Shown here: positions 1 to 9,386 of the stretch, in pieces
How the letters are laid out: every line of letters starts with the position of its first letter
Numbering within the stretch: position 1 is the stretch's first letter
Source: Oscillospiraceae bacterium
GTDB lineage: Bacteria > Bacillota > Clostridia > Oscillospirales > CAG-272
DNA: 64,000 nucleotides
Reading direction: 5' to 3'
Assembly (NCBI GenBank): GCA_015064805.1
Contig: SVRN01000007.1
Span: 1 to 64,000 of the forward strand
Position numbers and translations under genes: made by a program
The notes under the pieces: generated by a model
The model's database searches: none
Told to the model about the DNA's origin: nothing
What the model saw: the letters and a program-made list of their open reading frames with translations, nothing else

Positions 1-9
1 GCCGACACA

Positions 10-42
10 CACAAAAGTTGCGCTCATGGCGCAACTTTTGTG
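10..42. other. Perfect 14-bp inverted repeat (hairpin) upstream of tRNA
   Basis: CACAAAAGTTGCGC-TCATG-GCGCAACTTTTGTG; no clear T-tract; may be the terminator of an upstream gene. Confidence 0.6.
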
Positions 43-50
43 CCTAATAT

Positions 51-127
<77 letters not shown>

Positions 128-345
128 GACTTAATAGCTTGAACTTCTTTTCAGTGAAAAGATTGTTCGGGCTATTTTGTTTTTTTGAGGAATTTGATAA
201 ATACACTTTTTGATTTTTAGGCAGATGGAGAGTAAAATCTCTGTCTGCCTTTTTTGCGTTCTGCAGCTCAAACAACATAGACCTGTCGTTTATATCTTTT
301 TGCACTATTATAAATTACAAAAAAATTCATAAGGAGATATTTGTA

Positions 346-675
346 ATGAATAAGAAGAAAAAAGTATTTGAAAACGATTTTAATGTTACCGAGGAGCAGA
401 TGGATTCATTGGCACGTGTGCTTTTTCCATTGGTCTATGACTATTTGACTTCGGAGAAAGGAGCAGAGAATGATAAAGATACTTATGTGAAAAAGAACGG
501 AGAATATTTCCTATACTGCCGAGGTGGCTCAAAGTCGGAATGGTCGATTTGTAAAAACAACAAGGTTTTGAGTGGTCAGTATATTATTCCTATTATGAAT
601 CCCAAATTCGAAGAATGGGTAACGCTCAATGCTATGTTGATCGATAGTATGATGCACTTGAGTGGGGTGAAATAA
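346..675 (+). CDS. Small hypothetical protein (109 aa)
   Basis: ORF with RBS aaggagat upstream of ATG; no recognised domain. Confidence 0.65.
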   Translation: MNKKKKVFENDFNVTEEQMDSLARVLFPLVYDYLTSEKGAENDKDTYVKKNGEYFLYCRGGSKSEWSICKNNKVLSGQYIIPIMNPKFEEWVTLNAMLIDSMMHLSGVK

Positions 676-687
676 AATATTTCATGG

Positions 688-1900
688 GTGATCGTTGCTT
701 GCACGACCTGGGGCATCAATCCCGATACCGACAGCCGATTCATTAAGAACGGCAATTCGGTTGTAGATGCACTCTTGACACATTATCTCAAGGAATCTGA
801 CACATTTGAACACATTGTCGGTGCAGGAAGCAACGGCATGGCTACCGATCAGTCCTGTTATGCGCTTGTTGCCTATGACAGACTTTTGAACGAACAGCCC
901 GCTCTGTTTGATTATAGCGACGTGACATTTGAGACAGTAACACCTCCCGCGACCACCGATTTCTCCGCTACGCTCGGCTTGCCCGAGAACGTAGAGAACG
1001 TTCCCGGCACGACCTTCAATGGCGTTATCAGCGTCAACGGTTGGAACAATGAAGCAGGATACAAGCTGATCGATCTGATCGTGGACGTACCCGCAGGTCT
1101 TTCGGTTACAAACGTAACCGCAGGCAACCGCCTTGCAGGCGGTGCACTCAGCTATAACTTGGCTGAGGGCAAGCTCCGCATCGTTTATTTTGATGCAAAT
1201 GAAAATAGTGATCTGACAACAAGCGGTAATTCTTTCCCCGTTGAACTGTTTAACATCACTTTCAGCGTTGAGAATGTTACCGTTGGTAACACGCTCGATA
1301 TTGCGATTTCCGAAATGTCACTCAAGCTCACATCCGATTCTACCAATGAGGATTCTAAGGTGGATATTACAACTGAGGATGCAGAAGGAAGCGTTACCGT
1401 CGTAGAGGGCAGAACCTTCAGCGCGGGCGTTCTGTATCAAGGTGACGGCGTTGATCTGATTCCTGCCGACAAGAAAGCTGTTGTGATTACTGTTACAAAA
1501 CTTGAAGGCAAAAAGAAGCTGACCTTCAACAACGGAACGACTACGGTTGCGTTTAAGTACAATGCTGAAATCTCCGAGAAGATGGGTGTTACCGCTTATA
1601 TAGCACTTGTCGATGCAGACATGAATATGGATGCATTTGAAAACGCAGAGAACTTTACCATTGACGAGGCAGATGCAGACAGTCTTACCTTTGGTGACAT
1701 CAATGGCGACGGTGTGATCAACGCGCAGGATGCTCTTCTGTCGCTGGCTTCATGCGGCGGCAATTATGCCGAAGTGGATCTGAGGCAGCCCGTACCGCTA
1801 TCCGAGGACGGCGTTGTAGAAAAAGAACTTCTTGACAAGATCAAAAACGAAAACGCCATTGCAACCTTTACGGGAGTATCCGGCGGACTGAATTATGAAT
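688..1900 (+). pseudogene. 5'-truncated surface protein fragment: prenyltransferase-like repeat end, cohesin-like domain, dockerin-like loop
   Basis: Begins mid-domain (VIVACTTWGINPDTD...GSNGMATDQSCYALVAYDRL) with no RBS, cohesin-like PGTTFNGVISVNGWNN..., dockerin loop DINGDGVINAQD; sequence changes character after about 1735. Confidence 0.65.
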
Positions 1901-2713
1901 GCAAGAGCCAATTTGCTGTTGATGAGCAAGGATCGGCGGCCGGACGGACTGCTCACGATCTGCTCGCCCTGCGGTCAGAATCTGGCTATCCCCGCATTTT
2001 CGCTTTATTATATCATAGCGGTCAGGGAGTATATGGACCATACCGGCGACGTCTCGCTTGGCAAGGAAATTTATCCTAAACTGCTTTCGATCGTTGAGGC
2101 GTTTTTGAATAATGCGGAGAATGGCCTGATGTTACGCTTTACCGGGGCGACGCAGTGGAACTTCTACGATTGGTCGGAGCATTTGTCCGGGCGTTTGGGA
2201 CAGAGCGAGGAGGCGATCCCCGACCTGGTCATCAACTGCCTTTTCCTGATGGCATTGGAGCATCTGCGAGCAATTGCTCAAAAAACGGACAATGCTTTTT
2301 CGTACGATTCGCTTCTTTGGGAAACGCGAGCGAGGGCGAGGGAGGCGTTTTACGATGTAAAAAAAGGAGCCTTCTCCTTGACGCAGGGCGGGGGAGAGTT
2401 TACCGTGCTTGGAAACGCGCTGGCTATTCTTGCAGGAATAGCAGATGATGCCAACGGTATCTGCGAGAGGATCGTCCGAAACGCGTTTTCGGATTGCTCA
2501 CTCAGCATGCGTTGCTTCAAGTATGACGCGTTGCTTCTGACGGATGAGGCGAGGTGGAAGCCGTATGTTCTGGAGGAAATCAGAAGGGATTATTCTCATA
2601 TGCTTGACGAAGGTGCTACGAGCGTATGGGAAACGAGCGAAGGGGCGAGCGCGTTTGGAAACGCGGGTAGCCTTTGTCACGGTTGGAGCGCGATCCCCAT
2701 TTGCTATTTATAA
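1895..2713 (+). pseudogene. 5'-truncated alpha-L-rhamnosidase (GH78-like) C-terminal catalytic fragment
   Basis: RRPDGLLTICSPCGQNLAIPAFSLYYIIAVREYM...GATSVWETSEGASAFGNAGSLCHGWSAIPI typical of the GH78 (alpha/alpha)6 barrel; N-terminal part missing. Confidence 0.7.
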
Positions 2714-2740
2714 GATCTTGATGACGGATCGAATTAAAAA

Positions 2741-2836
2741 GGTGGGCATATGATTTGGCCTGCACTTCGAAGCAGCGGTAAATTGACTCTCAATTTACCG
2801 CTGCTTGTGCACGCCCTTTCGTGCCCATCTTTTTTG
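2741..2836 (+). terminator. Compound terminator-like hairpin region
   Basis: Inner perfect stem GCAGCGGTAAATTGA-CTC-TCAATTTACCGCTGC (2772-2804), outer GGTGGGCA/TGCCCATC followed by TTTTTT. Confidence 0.7.
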
Positions 2837-2968
2837 CTTTGAAAACGGACTGCGGCGCGAAGAATAATATGATAAAAAAAGCGAGGGGCATTTATCGGAC
2901 AGCCTTCCGAATTTTCCTTGTGTACGATGGAAAATTGGAAAAATATTCTGAAACGGGGAGAACAAATC

Positions 2969-2997
2969 TTGACATTGAACGGCAAATATGATATAAT
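2969..2997 (+). promoter_or_regulatory. Sigma-A promoter for the vWA/tubulin operon
   Basis: TTGACA (2969-2974), 17 bp spacer, TATAAT (2992-2997). Confidence 0.85.
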
Positions 2998-3122
2998 ACT
3001 ACATAATTGGATTTTTTGAGAGCGTTGGTTGTATTAGGCTTCTGCTATGCTGCATTACTTCTTGCAACTCTGCAAAGGTTTAACGGTGTGACAATCAAAG
3101 AAAAAATGAAAGGACAGAGAAT

Positions 3123-5777
3123 ATGAAAAAAATTTTCTCGTTGCTACTCGCACTTACTATGATATTATTGGTGGTGCTTGCCATACCGTTTCCTGCATCC
3201 GCGGAGTCGCTTTACATCCGGAAAATCGTATCGGTTGTGTACGACGACTCCGGTAGTATGGGTGGTTCCAAGTGGGCCTATGCAAACTATGCGATGCAGA
3301 CGTTTTGCGGAATGCTCAACAGCGAAGACGAATTGTATATCACGTATATGGCCGATTCGCAACAGAATCCCGGCTACATACCGGAGAACGTTTTGTTAGG
3401 AACGGATGAAATCCAGAACTCCGTGGATTCTATCAGAAACCACACCCATAGCGGTAGTACCCCGTACAAGGCGGTGGAAAAAGCATATAACAAGCTGAAG
3501 AGCGTACAGGATTCCAACCCCAATACCCAGTATTGGCTGGTTGTCATCACCGATGGTGATTTCGACGAATGTCTTACAAGCGGAATGGATGAACAAGAAA
3601 AAAAAGACTTTTTGAATGAACATTTCAAAGAGTACACGGAAACGGTGATGCCCAACGGAACAAAGCCTCAGGTTACCTTCCTTGGAATCGGCGACGTAGC
3701 TTGTCCTGACGCGGATCACAGCCAGGGAATTTATACGTATGAGGCGTCGAATGCCACAGGTATTATCAATGCAATGGCAGAGATGGCAGACCGCATTTCG
3801 GGCAGAACTCGGTTACAGTCGAACGCTATTACGAAGATTGATGATAAAACGGTTCAGGTCTCCTCTTCCATCCCACTTTTGAACATTGCGGTGCTGGTGC
3901 AGGGATCCGAGGCGAAAATCGCAGAAGCGAGGCACACCAATCAAACCAAGATTTCTAACGACCGTAGGGTGGCACTGAGCTACCCGGGATATTCGGATTT
4001 GGTTGGCGGGGCCTTCTTGTTGGGAGACTCGAAGGATAATATCGGCGCCGGAACGTATCATATTACGTTTGACCAGAAGGTCGATCTGGAAGATCTCGTC
4101 ATTTTGTTCGAGCCGGCGCTTGAAATGCGGATGAAGGTCCAGTTGAACGGCAAGGAGGTCTCCGACTTCAAGCAGCTCAACAATGCCATGGAGCAGGATA
4201 AGATCTCCGTCTCGTGCAAGATCTATGAGATGGGAACGGACAAGGAAATTTCTCCTTCGCTCCTGCCTCCCGGAACGAAGTTTGAAATCGTTATTTCCGA
4301 GAATGGAAAGATTACGGAGCAGGTCTCGGGGCAGAACATGATACTGTCCGACTACGTTCTGAAAAACGTGGAAACCGAGATCTGGGCCGCGGCTATCATT
4401 GACGGCTTTAATCCCATTGCGTATTCGGTTGAATTTGAGCCCACGTTATATATTCCGGACTATACGATCTCGGCAGAGTTCGTCAACAACACAAAGAGCT
4501 TAAAATATGATGACGTTGCAGGGAATAAGGATTTGTCCATTGCCTTTACCGTGTACGAGGTCAGACACGGAAGCACAACGGAAATCAAAGATCCTAATAT
4601 CGTTAAGTCCTTGAATCCCGTCATCAACGTTTCCCCGGAGGGAAATGAGGGTAACATTACATATTCAAGCGACGGAAAGATTATTTTTACACCCAATAAA
4701 GCAAGTGAGTCCGCCTCAAGCGGAGAAAGCTTCAGCGTCAGCGTTACCTGCGCGCTGAGTAATGGCAAAACAGCCACTGAGAAATACACGATTCTGATGC
4801 CTACGTATCAGGTGATTCCGATCGATGCGACCGAGCCGATCAAAAAAACGGAGCTGTTTGACAATCAGGTATCGGTTTCGTTTTACGTTACCAAGGACGG
4901 TGTCAGACTTGACAAATCCGAGGTTGAAAAGCAGATTTCGGTTCTGCTCGGAGGCGAGCGCGAGGAACTGAAAACCAACGTATCCGTCGCGCCGGACGGA
5001 ACGATTACCGTTACTCCTTACGTTGAGGAGCAGCGCACGCTGAACTTCGGAAACTGGTGGGGCAACTGGGCATACTACTGGGGCCTTGAGAGCGATGACA
5101 TCAAGGTTACGCTGGAGCACCCCTATGGAAACGCTTCTTCTACGATCGACGTTGTAGGAGAGAGCTTTGATTATAAGCTGTTCTCTGTCTGGACGCCGCT
5201 TCTGATCGAGGTGATCGCGCTGGCCTTCTTCCTGACCTGGATCTATCTGGTCTGCACCAAACCCAGATTCTCAAAGAGCGCGGTGCTGTATGTGGGCAAC
5301 ATTACCTACAACCCCGAGGATATGACTCACGTGCTCAGATTTTTCGCTCCTGTACGCTTGGAAAAGTTTAATAAGATCCAAAAGGGCAACGGCAGATTAA
5401 AGTTCAAGAAAAAGGCGGACGTTGTCAATGCCGGCGGTCTCAAAATTCGCGCGGACTATGGCGGTAGAATTATTTGCGAAATGCCCTTCCCATGGTACAG
5501 AGGCGGATTGGAGCCTTGTAATACGGACCTGCCGTTGCATACACCGTCGGATGTGGCAGAGCATGTTCTCAGACACAGACGTTTGGATATTAACGAATTT
5601 GCTACCACGACAACAGTAAACGGCGAGAATGATCGCACCTTGGTGGCAGGCAATCCCAGAATGGCAAGATACACGGTCGTTGCAGGGCCGGGGGACGTTG
5701 TTACCGTAGACCTTGGAAATGACGAAGCCAGAAAAGTAATCACACGCGGCAAAATTTTTATTTATACAAATTCATAA
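3123..5777 (+). CDS. Secreted/membrane-anchored von Willebrand factor A domain protein (884 aa)
   Basis: Signal peptide, MIDAS DDSGSMGGS with downstream SGSTP and VITDGD, C-terminal TM (LLIEVIALAFFLTWIYLV) and about 200-aa cytoplasmic tail. Confidence 0.85.
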   Translation: MKKIFSLLLALTMILLVVLAIPFPASAESLYIRKIVSVVYDDSGSMGGSKWAYANYAMQTFCGMLNSEDELYITYMADSQQNPGYIPENVLLGTDEIQNSVDSIRNHTHSGSTPYKAVEKAYNKLKSVQDSNPNTQYWLVVITDGDFDECLTSGMDEQEKKDFLNEHFKEYTETVMPNGTKPQVTFLGIGDVACPDADHSQGIYTYEASNATGIINAMAEMADRISGRTRLQSNAITKIDDKTVQVSSSIPLLNIAVLVQGSEAKIAEARHTNQTKISNDRRVALSYPGYSDLVGGAFLLGDSKDNIGAGTYHITFDQKVDLEDLVILFEPALEMRMKVQLNGKEVSDFKQLNNAMEQDKISVSCKIYEMGTDKEISPSLLPPGTKFEIVISENGKITEQVSGQNMILSDYVLKNVETEIWAAAIIDGFNPIAYSVEFEPTLYIPDYTISAEFVNNTKSLKYDDVAGNKDLSIAFTVYEVRHGSTTEIKDPNIVKSLNPVINVSPEGNEGNITYSSDGKIIFTPNKASESASSGESFSVSVTCALSNGKTATEKYTILMPTYQVIPIDATEPIKKTELFDNQVSVSFYVTKDGVRLDKSEVEKQISVLLGGEREELKTNVSVAPDGTITVTPYVEEQRTLNFGNWWGNWAYYWGLESDDIKVTLEHPYGNASSTIDVVGESFDYKLFSVWTPLLIEVIALAFFLTWIYLVCTKPRFSKSAVLYVGNITYNPEDMTHVLRFFAPVRLEKFNKIQKGNGRLKFKKKADVVNAGGLKIRADYGGRIICEMPFPWYRGGLEPCNTDLPLHTPSDVAEHVLRHRRLDINEFATTTTVNGENDRTLVAGNPRMARYTVVAGPGDVVTVDLGNDEARKVITRGKIFIYTNS

Positions 5778-5807
5778 TCAAGAAAGGAAAAACGGAGGGT
5801 AAGCAAT

Positions 5808-8800
5808 ATGGCACAAACCTTACTGATCGGCTTGGGAGGAACCGGAAGCCGAGTAATCAACAACGTAGTCAAGGAGCTTCACGCAAACAAAAAGGAGATC
5901 AACGATGGCAACATTTGTTGCGCGGTGTTGGACACGAATGTAAACGATAACGAATCGATTACAAACAGCGGTACGGGCGTTCCTGTAATTTCGACCAGCA
6001 GAGCGATGAAAATTCGCGAATATCTGGATACTTATCAGTACTTGCATATGGAAGAGTGGTGTCCGCAGTCGCCTGCTTTCCGAGAACAAAGCATGATCGA
6101 CGGTGCGTCCGAGATGCGTCTCAAATCCAGAATCGCCTTCTTGGACAGCTGTGAAACCAAGGTGATCGAGGGATTGGAGCTGAGTATTAACGAGCTGCTG
6201 AAAAACGGTGCGGGATCCAAGATCAGAATCATGATCGTATCCTCGCTTTCCGGTGGCACAGGCTCGGGTATGTTTATTCAGGTCGCACTCTGGCTCAGAA
6301 AATTCTTTGAACAAAGCGAAATTACGATTCGCGGTATCTTCTTATTGCCTGACGTGTTTGTTCATACCCTTGGTGATATTAAGGCAAACAAAGCCACGAA
6401 GACGCAACACTATTGCAACGCTTATGCGGCGATTCAGGAGTTGAATGCAATCACTAAGATCAAAATCGGCGGCGATATTACCCTTCCCGAGAAAATCTCG
6501 CTGGATAATCTCTTTGATAGCGAAAAAAACAAGGATGATGGGACTCCTGTCTATGACTTTGCTTTCTTTGTGGATTACAAGGATGAGAATGACATCGCCC
6601 TTAACAAGATCTCTGATTATGAGAAAATGGTTGCACAGCTTGTCTATATGCAGCTTTATGCGCCCATGAAGGACGACATGTATTCTGAAGAGGACAACAC
6701 TTTCTTGGAATTCACCAAAGCGGAGGAGCCCTTGTACGGCTCCTGCGGAACGGCAAAGGCAGTTTATCCGAGAAACAGCGTCAAGACCTATTGTTCGCTT
6801 CGCGCAGCACAGGACTCCTTGACCGGCGGATGGAGAAAGATTGATGCTGAAATTGATGCGCAGCTCGAGGAGAAAAAGCAAGCAGAGAAAGACGGCATTT
6901 TCTCCAATGAAACGATTGACCCCCGTGCCAAGTACGTTGAGCTGTTTGAGGAAAAGACCTCCGTCAGACCCGAGGATGCCGGCAAGGATAGATTCTTTAT
7001 TACCATTGCCAAGGATGTGAAGAACCAGAGCAAGAGCCGCGGCGAGGGAGGAAAGATAATTGTTACGGAGACCGACAAGGTTGACGACTTTATTAAGGAT
7101 CTGGATGGCAAAAAGATCGATACCATTGTGACCAAATACAGCGGCACCGCCCAGTTCTCGCTTGATGCCGATCAGTTTGTCGCTGCCGATCATGACAAGG
7201 ATGCTCTTATGGAGCAGATCAGATCCGACGAGGTTGGACTCGCAGAGGCTCTGCACAGCTTTGAAAAGAAAGCAGACGGATATGCAGATACCATTGTCAA
7301 TTCTGTTTTCCCCTACAGCATGGGTGATGTTAATCCAAGCAACATCTGCTCGATCTACGGACTTTTGTCGAAGCAGGATGACATGGGCAACTGGAATTTC
7401 GTTCATCCTGTGGCAGCAAGATACATTTTGTATAAGCTTGTCCAAAAACTGAATAAAGCAGTTAAAAATGCAACGCTTGCCGATAGCAAGCAAGAAGCAA
7501 TGGCCGGTGGATCCGATGGAAACTTGTTTGACAACAAGTCGACTGCTGAGACCGAGACGACCGCGGTTGAATTTCTGGATAGCAAAAAGTGGTATCAGAA
7601 GGAAAGTGCATTCTTCGACGAATTCGAAAAGAGATACGCACAGTTCATTGCAACCAAGATCGGTCTTTGCGAAAAGTATGAAAAGGAGCTTCTCAAGGTA
7701 TCCGTATATAAAAAGCTTGCAGAAAGAGTTACCGGCCTGATCGGACAGCTCGAAGCCTTCTTCAGAAAGCTGGATGACGTTCAGGAAAAACTGCAGGATT
7801 CCGTGGATAAGAACGCCAAGGAGACCAGCGGCATTGTTGGCAAGACGATGTACGTGTTCGGTGATGGCGAATCGAAAGAGTTTGTCTATCGTTCGCTCGA
7901 TATGAAGCTTGATCAAAGCAGCCACGAGGTCAATAAGAGCTTGATCGAGGCTATTTACGGTCGCGTGTGCGCTGAAAAGAGAGAATCAATTCCCGAAAAT
8001 CAAAAATACAAAGATATCAGCGTTGTCAGTGCTTTTATTGCAGGTCTCGTATACTCCTTCAGACAGAGAATTGACGGTGACAGAAACAACAGCGAGCAAG
8101 TCAACCTGGATATCTATGCGGCTATCTGCAAAGAGAGTGATGCCAGACTGGAAAAGCAGGCTGAGGAGCAGCGCAAGCGCGACCGCGAAGAGGGCAAAAT
8201 AGAGGATCCCCTCGCCGATTTTGATAAGGTTGACTTCGAAACCGGTAAGGTCGCAAAGGATACCTCCAAGGCGCAAAGACACACAAAGGCGTTTGAAAAA
8301 TTCAAGAAAAAGCTTTACGATTTGGCAGCTCCGTTCCTGATTCACACCAAAGAGGTTTCCAAAAATGTCATGGGTACTGTTACTTCTCGCGATAAGACGT
8401 TCTGGGGATTCAGTGACGATGTTGCAAAGGCCTATCCGTTCTTTGGCACGGTATTGGGAGTCAATGAGGATCTGCAGGCAGACTCGGCGTATCCCAAGAA
8501 CGAGCTGTATTGCTATAGAGCTACCTATGGTATCGCGGCACAATACATTCCTAAATTCAATGAGCTTGCAGGCGGTGACTACTATACGAGCTATAACATG
8601 CTTGTCGGTGAAATGGTGGCTGATTTTGAAGGTAGACGAGGCGAGAGAGCGCTCGTCAACACGCCTCACCTGGATAAGAACTGGCACAGAATCCTACCGG
8701 CAATCACGGAAGAAAAGCAAAAGCAGGTAGAGCTTGCATTCTATCGCGGACTTTGGCTGGCAATTGCTTACGGTATGCTCAAGACGGATAAGGATGGCAA

Positions 8801-9314
8801 TATCATCCTCAGACGTCCTGTGGATACCGGATACGGTGATTTCATGGATGCCGATATTCCGCTGATGTACAAGGGCAAGAACCTGACCAAGACGGACGTC
8901 GTTAAGATCATTGAGATCCTCAAGACAGATCGAATGTTTAAGGACGTCAATGTCCCCGCACTTGAGCAGCGCTTTGCAAACGAGCGCGAGGATATGGATA
9001 ACTATGTCGATACCAAGGTTATGAAGGGGTTGATGACCGGCAAGGATGATCTCAACCCGATCGACTTCGTCTCTCGTTACAACGGATCTCTCAAGCATAA
9101 CCGATTTGTTTCCAAACGATTGATCGAAGCACTTGAAGGCATTGCCTACGATCTTGCTGCGGCATTCAATACTGATCGCTCCGAAAAGAAGCTTGAGGAA
9201 GCGAAGTACAGACTGTGCAAGATGATCTATGATTCCAGCACTCGCTCGAAGGGCAAATCCGAGGTCTTTGAAGATTGGGAAAAGGCTTTTGAGCAGCATA
9301 AGCTCAAAGGATAA
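5808..9314 (+). CDS. Large tubulin/FtsZ-like GTPase domain protein (1168 aa)
   Basis: N-term LLIGLGGTGSRVINNV nucleotide-binding loop and tubulin signature SGGTGSGM; RBS before ATG. Confidence 0.85.
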   Translation: MAQTLLIGLGGTGSRVINNVVKELHANKKEINDGNICCAVLDTNVNDNESITNSGTGVPVISTSRAMKIREYLDTYQYLHMEEWCPQSPAFREQSMIDGASEMRLKSRIAFLDSCETKVIEGLELSINELLKNGAGSKIRIMIVSSLSGGTGSGMFIQVALWLRKFFEQSEITIRGIFLLPDVFVHTLGDIKANKATKTQHYCNAYAAIQELNAITKIKIGGDITLPEKISLDNLFDSEKNKDDGTPVYDFAFFVDYKDENDIALNKISDYEKMVAQLVYMQLYAPMKDDMYSEEDNTFLEFTKAEEPLYGSCGTAKAVYPRNSVKTYCSLRAAQDSLTGGWRKIDAEIDAQLEEKKQAEKDGIFSNETIDPRAKYVELFEEKTSVRPEDAGKDRFFITIAKDVKNQSKSRGEGGKIIVTETDKVDDFIKDLDGKKIDTIVTKYSGTAQFSLDADQFVAADHDKDALMEQIRSDEVGLAEALHSFEKKADGYADTIVNSVFPYSMGDVNPSNICSIYGLLSKQDDMGNWNFVHPVAARYILYKLVQKLNKAVKNATLADSKQEAMAGGSDGNLFDNKSTAETETTAVEFLDSKKWYQKESAFFDEFEKRYAQFIATKIGLCEKYEKELLKVSVYKKLAERVTGLIGQLEAFFRKLDDVQEKLQDSVDKNAKETSGIVGKTMYVFGDGESKEFVYRSLDMKLDQSSHEVNKSLIEAIYGRVCAEKRESIPENQKYKDISVVSAFIAGLVYSFRQRIDGDRNNSEQVNLDIYAAICKESDARLEKQAEEQRKRDREEGKIEDPLADFDKVDFETGKVAKDTSKAQRHTKAFEKFKKKLYDLAAPFLIHTKEVSKNVMGTVTSRDKTFWGFSDDVAKAYPFFGTVLGVNEDLQADSAYPKNELYCYRATYGIAAQYIPKFNELAGGDYYTSYNMLVGEMVADFEGRRGERALVNTPHLDKNWHRILPAITEEKQKQVELAFYRGLWLAIAYGMLKTDKDGNIILRRPVDTGYGDFMDADIPLMYKGKNLTKTDVVKIIEILKTDRMFKDVNVPALEQRFANEREDMDNYVDTKVMKGLMTGKDDLNPIDFVSRYNGSLKHNRFVSKRLIEALEGIAYDLAAAFNTDRSEKKLEEAKYRLCKMIYDSSTRSKGKSEVFEDWEKAFEQHKLKG

Positions 9315-9329
9315 ATAAAAAACGCAGGT

Positions 9330-9360
9330 CCCGAAGGTGCTCGTATGGAGCACCTTCGGG
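9330..9360 (+). other. Intercistronic perfect hairpin
   Basis: CCCGAAGGTGCTC-GTATG-GAGCACCTTCGGG, 13-bp stem, no T-tract. Confidence 0.75.
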
Positions 9361-9386
9361 CTACGTAACACCATGGGGTGACGAAT

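Noticed and set aside
6342-7925. 527-aa antisense ORF inside the tubulin-like gene
   Set aside because: No RBS, promoter or domain; the sense frame carries tubulin motifs.
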